55,466 nucleotides of DNA from CG2-30-36-39 sp964433225. Its GTDB lineage: Bacteria > Patescibacteriota > Microgenomatia > UBA1400 > PJMF01. Both the position numbers and the translations under genes were made by a program. The notes below the pieces were generated by a model. The model ran no database searches and was not told where the DNA came from. It saw only the letters and a list, made by a program, of their open reading frames with translations. Of this stretch, positions 14,824 through 22,820 are shown piece by piece. Every line of letters begins with the position of its first letter. Within the stretch, counting starts at the first letter, position 1. The stretch spans positions 1-55,466 of the forward strand of contig CAYSQA010000004.1 in NCBI GenBank assembly GCA_964433225.1, given 5' to 3'.

Positions 14824-16080
14824 ATGTTTGATCATAAAAAAATAATTCAAGATTTTCCGATTTTGCAGCAAAAAATTCATGGTGAAAAAAGATTAATTTA
14901 TTTGGACAGTGGAGCTACCTCTCAAAAACCCAAGCAGGTAATTGAAGCCATTACGAACTACTATTGGCATGATAATGCCAATGTTCATCGAGGAGTGCAT
15001 GTTTTGTCTGATCGAAGTACCCAAATTTGGGAAGACAGTAGGGAAACAATTGCTGATTTTTTTGGAGCTTTGTCGGAAGAACTGATTATCACTAGAAACA
15101 CTACCGAGGCGACGAATGGCATCGCTTATGGTTGGGGCCACAATCTTAAGGCAGGTGAAGTAATTGTTAGTACGGCGATGGAACACCATGCTAACTTGGT
15201 GGTTTGGCAAGAATTGGCCAAACGAACAGGCGCAACTTTAAAAGTAGTTGGTTTGCAAGACAAAGCTAGCTTGGATTTAGACCATTTGGCTAAAATTTTA
15301 AAAGAAGGTGGGGTTAAATTAGTGGCTTTCAACCATGTTTCTAACGCTTTGGGGACAGTTAATCCTGTGACTGAAATTGTCAAATTAGTCAAGAAACATA
15401 CTGATGGGGCCAGAATTGTTTTGGATGCTGCTCAATCAGCTCCTCATCTACCGATTGATTTTCATCAACTAAATGTTGATTTTTTGGTTTTTAGTGGTCA
15501 CAAAATGCTCGGTCCAATGGGCGTGGGTGGTTTATTAGTCAAAAAGGAATTACTAGTGAATGAAGAACTAAAACCGTGGTTGTTTGGTGGTGGGATGATT
15601 GATCAAGTTTATGAACAAACCGCCACTTTTACTGAAGATTTGACAGATAGATTTACAGCTGGCACCCCAGATGTGGCTTCAGCTAGAGGTTTGGCTGTAG
15701 CTTGTGAATATCTAGCTGACTTGGGCATGAATGAAGTAATGATGCATGATTTTGAACTAGTAAGCTACGCCTATGACCAACTGGCAAAAGTAACAGGTTT
15801 AACTGTGCTTGGCTTAAAACCAGAATTAGTTGCAGGTTTACCAAATCGGTTGGGTTCTGTGGCGTTTATCCACCAGACTGCCCATCCACATGATTTAGCC
15901 CAAATTTTAGATAGTGAAGGGGTAGCGGTTAGATCTGGACATCACTGCACTATGCCATTGCATTTGGCTTGTGATTGGCAGGCTACTACTAGAGCTAGTT
16001 TTAATGTTTATTCTTCTAAAGAAGATATTGATGTCTTGGTAGCTGCCTTTAATCAAGTAAACAAGATTTTTGGAACTTAA
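14824..16080 (+). CDS. sufS: cysteine desulfurase SufS
   Basis: This PLP enzyme removes sulfur from cysteine for Fe-S assembly. The 418 aa is normal. The PLP lysine is in FSGHKMLGPMGVGG (about 223-236) and the active-site cysteine in RSGHHCTMPLH (about 376-386), the SufS-type (group II) arrangement. NVHRGVH and TRNTTEATN are further family motifs. It is immediately followed by the scaffold/transfer protein SufU, its known sulfur acceptor in Gram-positive bacteria. Confidence 0.97.
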   Translation: MFDHKKIIQDFPILQQKIHGEKRLIYLDSGATSQKPKQVIEAITNYYWHDNANVHRGVHVLSDRSTQIWEDSRETIADFFGALSEELIITRNTTEATNGIAYGWGHNLKAGEVIVSTAMEHHANLVVWQELAKRTGATLKVVGLQDKASLDLDHLAKILKEGGVKLVAFNHVSNALGTVNPVTEIVKLVKKHTDGARIVLDAAQSAPHLPIDFHQLNVDFLVFSGHKMLGPMGVGGLLVKKELLVNEELKPWLFGGGMIDQVYEQTATFTEDLTDRFTAGTPDVASARGLAVACEYLADLGMNEVMMHDFELVSYAYDQLAKVTGLTVLGLKPELVAGLPNRLGSVAFIHQTAHPHDLAQILDSEGVAVRSGHHCTMPLHLACDWQATTRASFNVYSSKEDIDVLVAAFNQVNKIFGT

Positions 16081-16081
16081 G

Positions 16082-16468
16082 ATGACAGATTTTTATCAAG
16101 AAGCGATGCTTGCTGAGTTTAAGGAACCACAAAACAAGGGGAAATTGGTGCCTGCTGATTTGGAACACGAGGGTAGAAATGCCTCATGTGGTGATGAAAT
16201 AAAACTCTATTTAAAGTTTGCTACTGATGGTCAAACTATCACTGATATTAAATGGGAAGGTCGTGGTTGTGTCGTCAGTGTGACCAGTATGAGTTTGCTG
16301 TCAGAAAAAATTAAAGGCAAAACTTTAGCCGAATTAAAAACTTGGGATAAAACTAATTTACTGCCTTTTTTTGGGATGAGTGAAGTTAACAGGGGGCGTG
16401 AAAAATGTTTTTTGTTAGGTTTGAATGCAGTCCAACAAGCCCTTGAATTGTGGGAGGCTAAGCAATGA
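16082..16468 (+). CDS. sufU: SufU/IscU-type sulfur acceptor
   Basis: The 128-aa product starts at the ATG at 16082, one nt after the sufS stop; an upstream TTG lies inside sufS. The three conserved cysteines are in NASCGDEI, EGRGCVVS and GREKCFLL, and the Asp of the first motif is also kept. Proteins of this type take sulfur from SufS and hand it to SufB. Its TGA overlaps the next ATG (ATGA), so the following Nudix gene belongs to the same transcript. Confidence 0.94.
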   Translation: MTDFYQEAMLAEFKEPQNKGKLVPADLEHEGRNASCGDEIKLYLKFATDGQTITDIKWEGRGCVVSVTSMSLLSEKIKGKTLAELKTWDKTNLLPFFGMSEVNRGREKCFLLGLNAVQQALELWEAKQ

Positions 16469-16953
16469 GTAAAGTTTTTGATCAAGTAACCTGTGAAGAT
16501 GTGCAAGGTAATACTTATCAGGTTGCTGTTGATCAACTTACTTTTCGTCCAGCCGTCTATGGGGTGATTATTCAAGATCATAAAGTTTTATTATCTAAGC
16601 AATGGGATGGTTATGATTTTCCAGGTGGAGGGATTGAGCTTGGTGAAAATACTATTGAAGCTTTGAAACGTGAAGTGAAGGAAGAGACTGGTTTAGAGGT
16701 AGAAATTAAAGAGATTGTTTTTGCTGATAACTCATTTTTTAAGTTACCTTTTAAAGAAAAATTTGTCCATTCTATTCATTTATATTATGAATGTGAAGTA
16801 ACCGGTGGAGAAATTTCTATTGATTATCTTGACGAAAATGAACGGCAGTATGTCCAGAAAGCGGAATGGGTTGATTTAGATCAATTTGACAAAATTAGAA
16901 TTTATAGTTCTGTTGATGCTAAACAAGTATTAAAAAAATATCTAAGGAATTAA
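16465..16953 (+). CDS. Nudix hydrolase 3
   Basis: The 162-aa protein has a perfect Nudix box, GGGIELGENTIEALKREVKEETGL, at about residues 52-75. RPAVYGVIIQDHKVLLSKQWDGYDFPGG is the usual lead-in. The substrate is not evident. It overlaps sufU by 4 nt and is followed by an ITPase-like gene, so a nucleotide-pool sanitation role fits the neighbourhood. Confidence 0.88.
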   Translation: MSKVFDQVTCEDVQGNTYQVAVDQLTFRPAVYGVIIQDHKVLLSKQWDGYDFPGGGIELGENTIEALKREVKEETGLEVEIKEIVFADNSFFKLPFKEKFVHSIHLYYECEVTGGEISIDYLDENERQYVQKAEWVDLDQFDKIRIYSSVDAKQVLKKYLRN

Positions 16954-16956
16954 CGA

Positions 16957-17523
16957 GTGAAGATTTTTGTTGGTTCTACTAATCCAGTTAAAGTTAATGC
17001 GGGTTTAACTGCCGCGATTGAGACTTGGCCAGATGTTAAAGCTGAAGGTTTTGCAGTTGAGAGTGGCGTTTCAGCTCAACCAATGAGTGATGAAGAGACT
17101 AGACAAGGAGCAATTAATCGCGCTCAGGCGGCTTTAACTGCAGGATTAAAAAATTATCAAGGTGAGTGTTTGGGTGTTGGTATGGAGGGAGGTATTGTGG
17201 ATCTAGGCAATGAAATATGGTCGACCGTTTGGGCAGCAGTGATTGATCAACAAGGTTTTTTGAGCTTATCAGCTGGGGCTAGGTTTAAAGTGCCTGATTC
17301 AGTGGCTAATTTAATTAGAAATAAGGTAGAAATGGGTCATGCTGTGGCAGAAATTATTGGTGAAAAAAACAGGAACAAAATCAAGCAAGAACAAGGTTTA
17401 ATTGGTATTTTAACTGATGGGTTTGTTGATCGAACTGAGGAATATCAAGGTATTATTAAGTTGGCTTTGGGAATTTGGTATGGTAGAAATAAGGCTCAGC
17501 AACTTTTTAAAGAAAATAAATAA
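16957..17523 (+). CDS. inosine/xanthosine triphosphatase (YjjX/DUF84-like)
   Basis: The 188-aa protein begins at a GTG with VKIFVGSTNPVKVNA, the family's signature opening (G-S-x-N-P-x-K). QPMSDEETRQGAINRA, VGMEGGI and AVAEIIGE(K)... LTDGFVDRTEEYQ are further YjjX/DUF84 motifs. These enzymes hydrolyse deaminated purine triphosphates so that they are not built into nucleic acid. It sits 3 nt after Nudix 3. Confidence 0.88.
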   Translation: MKIFVGSTNPVKVNAGLTAAIETWPDVKAEGFAVESGVSAQPMSDEETRQGAINRAQAALTAGLKNYQGECLGVGMEGGIVDLGNEIWSTVWAAVIDQQGFLSLSAGARFKVPDSVANLIRNKVEMGHAVAEIIGEKNRNKIKQEQGLIGILTDGFVDRTEEYQGIIKLALGIWYGRNKAQQLFKENK

Positions 17524-17540
17524 ATTTGAAAGATTAATTA

Positions 17541-18266
17541 ATGATTGAAAAACAACTGACAACTCCTCAAGTATATAAAGCTAAATTAGCCGATAAAATA
17601 GTTTTAAATGAAAAATTTACTACTTATCGATTTGAGCTGGTAGCACCTAACCAATTTATTTTTAAAGCTGGTCAGTATGTATCTTTTTTAGTTTCTGACA
17701 CAGGAGAAAGAAGATCTTACTCTATTTCTAGTCCGCCTGATATCGATCATGGTTTTGAAATTACTGTTGATGTTGTACCGGCTGGCTTGGGGGTGACTTT
17801 TTTTGAAAACTTAAAGTTTGGTGATGAAGTTCAAGTTTTGGGACCAATGGGTGAGTTTATTATTCAACCAGGAGAATTAGAAAATGAAATTGTTTTCATC
17901 GCTACTGGTTCTGGTGTAGCACCCATGAGAAGTATGATTATTGATTTGCTAAGAAATAAAGGGGATCAGAGAAAAATTATTTTGTATTGGGGACTCCGTC
18001 ATGAAGAAAACTTGATTTGGCAGGACGAATTTCAAGATTATGCTCAGACTTTTGCTAACTTTAGTTTTCACCCAGTTTTGTCTCAGGCTAGACAGGAATG
18101 GCCTCTTTGTCGTGGTCATGTGACTGATTGTTTGAGCATTCATGATTTACCAGAACAGGCCGGCTACTACTTATGTGGCAGTACAGCAATGATTGAGGAT
18201 GTTAAAAAAGTCTTAACCGATCGAGGTATAAATAAGTTGTTTATTCATCACGAAAAATTTTATTGA
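17541..18266 (+). CDS. ferredoxin--NAD(P)+ reductase-like flavoprotein
   Basis: The 241-aa protein has an FAD-binding beta-barrel with RRSYSISSPP (about 55-64) and a nucleotide-binding domain with FIATGSGVAPMRSM (about 116-129) and YYLCGSTAMIEDV (about 209-221). No 2Fe-2S domain is attached, so it needs a separate electron partner; a [3Fe-4S]-type ferredoxin is encoded 1.7 kb away. It could feed electrons to Fe-S assembly or other reductases (inference). Its 3' end overlaps the convergent glycosyltransferase gene by 7 nt. Confidence 0.85.
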   Translation: MIEKQLTTPQVYKAKLADKIVLNEKFTTYRFELVAPNQFIFKAGQYVSFLVSDTGERRSYSISSPPDIDHGFEITVDVVPAGLGVTFFENLKFGDEVQVLGPMGEFIIQPGELENEIVFIATGSGVAPMRSMIIDLLRNKGDQRKIILYWGLRHEENLIWQDEFQDYAQTFANFSFHPVLSQARQEWPLCRGHVTDCLSIHDLPEQAGYYLCGSTAMIEDVKKVLTDRGINKLFIHHEKFY

Positions 18267-19882
18267 TAGAATTTCAGAGCTTTAGGATAAACAGAGTTAT
18301 AGTTTTCTTGATAAGTTTCTTCAGTAATCTCAAACTTCCAAACAGCATAATTGGGGGAGTCAAAAATTAAAGTATGCCCTGGTTTTAGATAATTTCTGGC
18401 CTTGATAAATAAATTCAGACATTTTTCTTTTGTTTGATTTTTTTTAATACTATGTCTCAGCTCACAAACTAAGTAGATTTTGTCAGCTTTATTGACTAGT
18501 GGTTTAACATTTACTCCATAATTAACAAGAGTTGTTAGTTTTTTATTGGTCATTTTTTCTAAATGAAACCAGAAAGCTGTTGTTCCCCAACCATCAAAAG
18601 GTAGTTCAAAGTTAATTGAAGCAAGAGCAAAGTTGGGTTGTTTATATTGATTTGCTTGAAAATAGTCATTATAGATTTGTTTTGCAACTATTTCTTTTTG
18701 TTCATAAAAAGATGTTTCAGGGATCAGGTTCCTAGTTAAATATTGATTGAGCCCATAAATCTTGATTGGTATGATAATCAAAAAAATTAGGCCAAGGAAG
18801 TAATTTAACTGAATTAATTTATAAAGACCAATCGAAATCAAAATAATAAAATAAGGCAAGGTTGCTAGTAAATAAGTATTAGCAATAGCTCCATTGGAAA
18901 ATATCATCCATAGAACAGAACCAGCTAGTAAAGAAATGGTTTTAATTGTTTTATCGATTTGTTTATCTTTGATAAAAAAGGCTGCAGTCAGGAGTGTAAT
19001 CAAGGTGGGAACAGCTAAAAAAAGTACTTCCCAAGAGAAAGTCATTTGTACAATGCCCATGCCGATTTCTTGAAGTTTGGTGAAGATGGAGTCACTTTTT
19101 TCACTATAGTTTAGTAAAAAGAAACCGAACTGATCACCAACCGTTTCTCTGAAGGTGAGTAACAACCATAAAACACCGATTGAACTGGCGGTTAAAAAAG
19201 GAACTGCTAAGTTGGTTAATGAGCAGTCTTTTTTAAGCAGTTTTAGCCAATAGTTACCAAGCAGAATTAAGCCAACTGGTAAAATCAACAAGACTCCATA
19301 GTGGAAATGGAGTTGAACCAATAAAAAAAAGATTGCTGCAGACAGATAAAAATAATTTATTTGCTGTTCAATTTTTAGTAAACTCCATAAAAAAAGGGTT
19401 GAGAAGAAAGGTAGTAGAAAGGGTTGGAGGAGTTGTTTACTTTCATGAATTAGCTCAATATTGATAGCAAGCATCAAGGCAATGATTAAACCGAGTTGGT
19501 TGTTTTTTATTTCTTTACCGATATAGTAACCAATTAATGGAATCAGGCTCATCAGAGTAGCCCACACTTTCATTAAGGCTAAGGGGTCTTTAGTAATACT
19601 CCAAATAGCAGCAACTAGATAGAAGTAGAGTGGTGAATTGAGTAACCAATCTAACCCACCAGCGGCAAGCGGTCCCCTTAAGACTTCTTCTTGGTAGTTA
19701 ACAATGTGTTCAGCCACTAACATGTCTCGGCTTTCATCATTGCCTTCTTGTTCCCAGACTAGTTGATCAATTTTCTGCCACCTCAAGAATAACCCCAAAA
19801 TGACAATTGAAATAAGTAAAATTTTGCTTAAGTTAATTGCTTTGGTTAGTTTTTTAAAAAATTTAATGATTGAATTAGACAT
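18260..19882 (-). CDS. polytopic membrane glycosyltransferase, GT-C type (ArnT/PMT-like)
   Basis: The 540-aa protein has about ten hydrophobic segments after a first helix at about 18-35. The first extracytoplasmic loop carries acidic residues in QEGNDESRDMLVAEHI, the place where GT-C enzymes using lipid-linked sugars hold their catalytic Asp/Glu. Residues after about 400 form a soluble C-terminal domain. Such enzymes glycosylate lipids, cell-wall polymers or proteins at the membrane. The specific donor and acceptor are unknown. It is a single minus-strand gene in a plus-strand region and very AT-rich. The promoter must lie in 19883-19970, shared with the divergent ferredoxin gene. Confidence 0.75.
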   Translation of the reverse strand: MSNSIIKFFKKLTKAINLSKILLISIVILGLFLRWQKIDQLVWEQEGNDESRDMLVAEHIVNYQEEVLRGPLAAGGLDWLLNSPLYFYLVAAIWSITKDPLALMKVWATLMSLIPLIGYYIGKEIKNNQLGLIIALMLAINIELIHESKQLLQPFLLPFFSTLFLWSLLKIEQQINYFYLSAAIFFLLVQLHFHYGVLLILPVGLILLGNYWLKLLKKDCSLTNLAVPFLTASSIGVLWLLLTFRETVGDQFGFFLLNYSEKSDSIFTKLQEIGMGIVQMTFSWEVLFLAVPTLITLLTAAFFIKDKQIDKTIKTISLLAGSVLWMIFSNGAIANTYLLATLPYFIILISIGLYKLIQLNYFLGLIFLIIIPIKIYGLNQYLTRNLIPETSFYEQKEIVAKQIYNDYFQANQYKQPNFALASINFELPFDGWGTTAFWFHLEKMTNKKLTTLVNYGVNVKPLVNKADKIYLVCELRHSIKKNQTKEKCLNLFIKARNYLKPGHTLIFDSPNYAVWKFEITEETYQENYNSVYPKALKFYQ

Positions 19883-19974
19883 GAAAATATTACATGATGA
19901 GCTAAGTAGTGCTAACCATTCTAGCTCAAGTTATTTTTGCAAACTAGGTTAGTTATAATTTAAGAAGGGAAAAT

Positions 19975-20253
19975 ATGAGTGATGTTCAACCAGATGCTAA
20001 TGGCAATTTGACGAAGCAAGTTGGTAAATATACGGTTAAGGTAATTCGTGAAAAGTGTATTAGTGCCGCTACTTGTGTAGCGATTGCTCCTGGAGTTTTT
20101 GAGTTAGATGAAGAGCAGATAGCTGTCATTATTTCTCAGGATGGTAATGATGACGAAACCAAATTATTGGCTGCTCAGAGTTGTCCTACAGCAGCGATTA
20201 TTGTGACTGATAACGAAACTGGCAAACAAGTTTGGCCCATAGTTTCTGAATAA
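19975..20253 (+). CDS. single-cluster ferredoxin, [3Fe-4S] type
   Basis: The 92-aa protein has C-ISAAT-C (about 28-34) and a distant Cys in QSCPTAAI (about 69). The middle cysteine of the usual CxxCxxC motif is Ala, leaving three cysteines, the pattern of [3Fe-4S] ferredoxins. VAIAPGVFELDEE is a family landmark. It is cytosolic and acidic. TATAAT about 20 nt upstream and GAAGGG before the ATG give a short leadered transcript. It is a plausible partner of the reductase at 17541-18266. Confidence 0.85.
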   Translation: MSDVQPDANGNLTKQVGKYTVKVIREKCISAATCVAIAPGVFELDEEQIAVIISQDGNDDETKLLAAQSCPTAAIIVTDNETGKQVWPIVSE

Positions 20254-20400
20254 GTGATATTGACTCTGGGGTTTTCTCATGCAGAATACTATCAAAGTGG
20301 TGCAGACACTTTTGAGAGAGTTTGCTCACTCTTCCTGCCTCTCAACAATGTTTTTTTTGTTGAGCTTTAACAACATGTTTGAAGCCTTGGAGGGGCTTTT
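20254..20400 (+). promoter_or_regulatory. hairpin-rich intergenic region; RBS of next gene lies in a stem-loop
   Basis: CTCAACA and TGTTGAG around 20340-20364 form a 7-bp stem with a U-rich loop. Just before the next ATG, AAGCC and GGCTT enclose the GGAGG ribosome binding site, and TTTT follows. This hairpin could act as a weak terminator or hide the ribosome binding site. Confidence 0.4.
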
Positions 20401-20904
20401 ATGAAAAAATTTTATCCATATATTTTTCCCGCTGTAGCGCTTTTATTTGTCCTTTTTTTATTATTTCGTTGGTACAATCTAAGAACCCAACGTGAAGGTT
20501 TGACTTCTTTATTAAGTGATGGAGTTAAGATCGAGAACTTAGATCCAGCTCAAGCTTCTGATTTACTTAAAGGAGCCAAGGATTACCAAACAGCCGATCT
20601 AGAAGGCGAAGAAACTAACTTAGGTGAAGTTCGTTATGAAGTTGATGAAAAAAGAGTTTCTTTTACTATCACTGCTGTTTTACCAAAACTTGAAGCTGGT
20701 TTTTACCAGGTTTGGCTGAAAGAAGTTGGTGGAGAGGGTAAAAGAAAAGCTTTGGTTTTGGAATACCTAAAAGGTGGTTATGTTGGTTCAGCTGCTTTGA
20801 GTGCTGAAACTCTTCCGTTTGAAGTAGTAGTCAGTAAAGAAATGACTGATGATACTCAACTTGAGGAAATAGTTTTAACAGGTGTGGTTGGAGAACAGAA
20901 ATAA
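20401..20904 (+). CDS. membrane-anchored hypothetical protein
   Basis: The 167-aa protein has one N-terminal transmembrane helix (about 5-24) after MKKF, then RWYNLR and an extracytoplasmic domain of about 140 residues. The part reading EKRVSFTITAVLP..AGFYQVWLKEVGGEGKRKA has the beta-strand pattern seen in the C-terminal domain of anchored anti-sigma factors (RskA-like), but the match is weak and no cytosolic anti-sigma domain is present. Function unknown. GGAGG lies 7 nt before the ATG. Confidence 0.65.
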   Translation: MKKFYPYIFPAVALLFVLFLLFRWYNLRTQREGLTSLLSDGVKIENLDPAQASDLLKGAKDYQTADLEGEETNLGEVRYEVDEKRVSFTITAVLPKLEAGFYQVWLKEVGGEGKRKALVLEYLKGGYVGSAALSAETLPFEVVVSKEMTDDTQLEEIVLTGVVGEQK

Positions 20905-20961
20905 CTAGAACTGCGTCTTGATAAAGATGCCAAGTATGTTAGGCTTTATTAAGTAGTTACA

Positions 20962-20982
20962 GACCTCGAGAGTACTCGGGTC
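20962..20982 (+). promoter_or_regulatory. stable hairpin just upstream of the 67-aa gene
   Basis: GACC-T-CGAG, an AGTA loop, and CTCGGGTC form an 8-bp stem with one bulged T. It is followed by A-tract and AAGGAG, the ribosome binding site. It may stabilise the short mRNA or regulate translation. Confidence 0.5.
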
Positions 20983-21001
20983 GAAAAAAAAGGAGCAAAC
21001 T

Positions 21002-21205
21002 ATGGCAGATGCCTACAGTTACACAAACTCCAAGGGTCAAACCTACTACCTTCACACTCGTGAGGTAACCTTGAAGAATGGCCGCGTTCAAAGAATTTAT
21101 TTCTTTGCTCGTGATGTCCGTGCTGGTTCTTTAGATGCTGTACCAGCTGGTTACAGTGTGGTAGAGACCAAGCGCACTGGAATGCCAGTTTTGAAAAAAA
21201 ACTAG
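21002..21205 (+). CDS. small conserved-looking hypothetical protein (67 aa)
   Basis: The product starts MADAYSYTNSKGQTYYLHTREV and is basic and beta-rich, with many Tyr and Arg/Lys. It has no transmembrane segment and no cysteine. A near-ideal AAGGAG lies 6 nt before the ATG, a stable hairpin lies before it, and a very strong terminator follows, so it is an independently expressed, probably abundant small protein. The family is not recognised; a nucleic-acid-binding role is a guess from its basic composition. Confidence 0.8.
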   Translation: MADAYSYTNSKGQTYYLHTREVTLKNGRVQRIYFFARDVRAGSLDAVPAGYSVVETKRTGMPVLKKN

Positions 21206-21226
21206 GCTTTAAGCGTGTAAACTAAG

Positions 21227-21271
21227 CCTTCCCTCGTTGGGAATTAAATCTCAACGAGGGAAGGTTTTTTT
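21227..21271 (+). terminator. strong intrinsic terminator
   Basis: A perfect 13-bp stem (21227-21239 with 21252-21264) is followed by seven T. It is the strongest terminator in the window. Confidence 0.95.
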
Positions 21272-21329
21272 GTGAGCTCTAACACTGGTTTTTTATAATT
21301 TCACAGTATAATCAAGGTTATAACTTAGT

Positions 21330-21641
21330 ATGAAACAATTAACTCAAGAAAAAGTTTTAGCTGCTCTTTCCACTGTGCTTGATCCTGAGCTTCAGGTTGA
21401 TATTGTTAGTTTGGGTTTGATTTATAAAGTTGAGATCTTGCCGAAAAACAAAGTTAAAATTACCATGACTTTAACTACTCCTGGTTGTCCATTAGCTCCC
21501 TTAATTGATGATATGGTGCGTCAAAGTTTATTTGGAGTAATGGAAGATGTTGAGCAAGATTTAGAGATAGTTTTGACTTTTGATCCACCCTGGGTTCCTG
21601 ATATGATGTCTGAAGAAACAAGATTGGAGTTAGGTCTCTAA
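21330..21641 (+). CDS. SufT-like Fe-S assembly factor (DUF59/MIP18 family)
   Basis: The 103-aa protein is a single DUF59 domain: LSTVLDPELQVDIVSLGLIYKV, then TLTTPGCPLAP with the conserved cysteine, and LTFDPPWVPDMMSEETR. Such proteins help mature Fe-S enzymes and often travel with SUF genes. Here it lies 5 kb from the suf run. TATAAT (21307-21312) and TATAAC (21319-21324) lie right before the ATG, so the leader is very short. Confidence 0.88.
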   Translation: MKQLTQEKVLAALSTVLDPELQVDIVSLGLIYKVEILPKNKVKITMTLTTPGCPLAPLIDDMVRQSLFGVMEDVEQDLEIVLTFDPPWVPDMMSEETRLELGL

Positions 21642-21654
21642 CCTGAAAGAAAAC

Positions 21655-22107
21655 ATGACAATTTTCATTGGCGCAGATCATGGTGGCTTTGCCCTAAAAG
21701 AAACTTTAATAACTTGGTTAGGCAAACAGAACTACCAAGTTGAGGATTGCGGAGCCTTTTTTTTGGATCCTGGTGATGATTACCCAGAAGTGGCTTTCTC
21801 AGTGGCAGAAAAAACAGTTGCTAATCAAGGTACTTTTGGCCTACTTTTATGTAGATCAGGAGGTGGTGTAGCAATTGCCGCCAATAAAGTTAGAGGGGCT
21901 AGAGCAGTGGCAGCTAGTGATGAGGTATCAGCCAAACATGCTCGTGAACACAATAATGCTCAAATTTTAGTACTTGGTGCTGACTTTGTTTCTTCAGAAG
22001 AAAAGGCCAAAAAAATCGTGATTACTTTTTTGGAAACAGAGTTTTCTGGGGCAGCCAGACATCAAAGAAGAATTAAGCAAATTCATGAATATGAAGAAAG
22101 ACGTTAA
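21655..22107 (+). CDS. rpiB: ribose-5-phosphate isomerase B (RpiB/LacAB family)
   Basis: The 150-aa enzyme interconverts ribose 5-phosphate and ribulose 5-phosphate. IGADHGGFALKE opens the family pattern, CRSGGGVAIAANKVRGARA holds the catalytic cysteine (CGTGIG in most members) and HNNAQILVLGA follows. CRSGGG differs from the usual CGTGIG, so a related sugar phosphate is possible. It is followed 3 nt later by the epimerase for the next pentose-phosphate step. Confidence 0.88.
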   Translation: MTIFIGADHGGFALKETLITWLGKQNYQVEDCGAFFLDPGDDYPEVAFSVAEKTVANQGTFGLLLCRSGGGVAIAANKVRGARAVAASDEVSAKHAREHNNAQILVLGADFVSSEEKAKKIVITFLETEFSGAARHQRRIKQIHEYEERR

Positions 22108-22110
22108 CTT

Positions 22111-22794
22111 ATGAGTTCAATAACAATTTATCCTTCAATTTTAACTGACTCAATCGAAGAAGTGCAGAAACAAGTAGATCTGGCCAAAGCTTGTCCAGAT
22201 GTTGAGGTTTTACAGCTGGATATTATTGATGGGTTTTTTGCTGATAATCTCACTGTTACGCCTCAAAGTTTGTTAGAGGTAGATTTTGGCGATTTGCAGC
22301 TAGATTTACATTTAATGGTGGAAGAACCAATGGATATGATGGCAGAAATCGAGGCAGTGATGGAGCACTTACCAATTAGAGCAATTATTGCCCAAATTGA
22401 AAAAATGACTTATCAAACTGATTTTGTCGAAGATGTTAAAAAAATGGGCCTTAAAGTTGGTTTATCATTGGATATCTTTACACCAGTAGATTCATTAGAT
22501 GAAGGCATTTTAAACAAACTAGATTTTATTCAGTTCATGGGTATTGAAGCTGGTTTTCAAGGTCAAAAGCTCAATTCTACAATTTTTGCCAAATTAACTG
22601 ACTTTTTTAGTCAACCAACTGTAACTAACAGAGATGGTTTATCACTAGAGGTAATTTTTGATGGTGGTGTAACAGAAGCTAATATTGATCAATTTATTGA
22701 TTTGGGAATTTCTTCTTTCGCGATTGGTAGTACTTTATGGCAGGCTGACGATTTTTGTCAGCAATACAGGACTTATTTGCAGATGGGTGATTAA
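22111..22794 (+). CDS. rpe: ribulose-phosphate 3-epimerase
   Basis: The 227-aa TIM barrel interconverts ribulose 5-phosphate and xylulose 5-phosphate. YPSIL, LQLDIIDGFFADN, LDLHLMVEEP and VIFDGGV match family motifs. The usual MxVxPGFGGQ segment reads FMGIEAGFQGQ, somewhat degenerate. The pairing with rpiB supports a non-oxidative pentose phosphate role, typical for reduced genomes that make ribose from glycolytic intermediates. Confidence 0.82.
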   Translation: MSSITIYPSILTDSIEEVQKQVDLAKACPDVEVLQLDIIDGFFADNLTVTPQSLLEVDFGDLQLDLHLMVEEPMDMMAEIEAVMEHLPIRAIIAQIEKMTYQTDFVEDVKKMGLKVGLSLDIFTPVDSLDEGILNKLDFIQFMGIEAGFQGQKLNSTIFAKLTDFFSQPTVTNRDGLSLEVIFDGGVTEANIDQFIDLGISSFAIGSTLWQADDFCQQYRTYLQMGD

Positions 22795-22806
22795 GCAAAA
22801 ATTTGC

Positions 22807-22812
22807 TACCAT
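22807..22812 (+). promoter_or_regulatory. extended -10 before the LOG-family gene
   Basis: TG-C-TACCAT ends 8 nt before the ATG at 22821; a leaderless transcript is predicted. Confidence 0.45.
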
Positions 22813-22820
22813 GAGCAATT

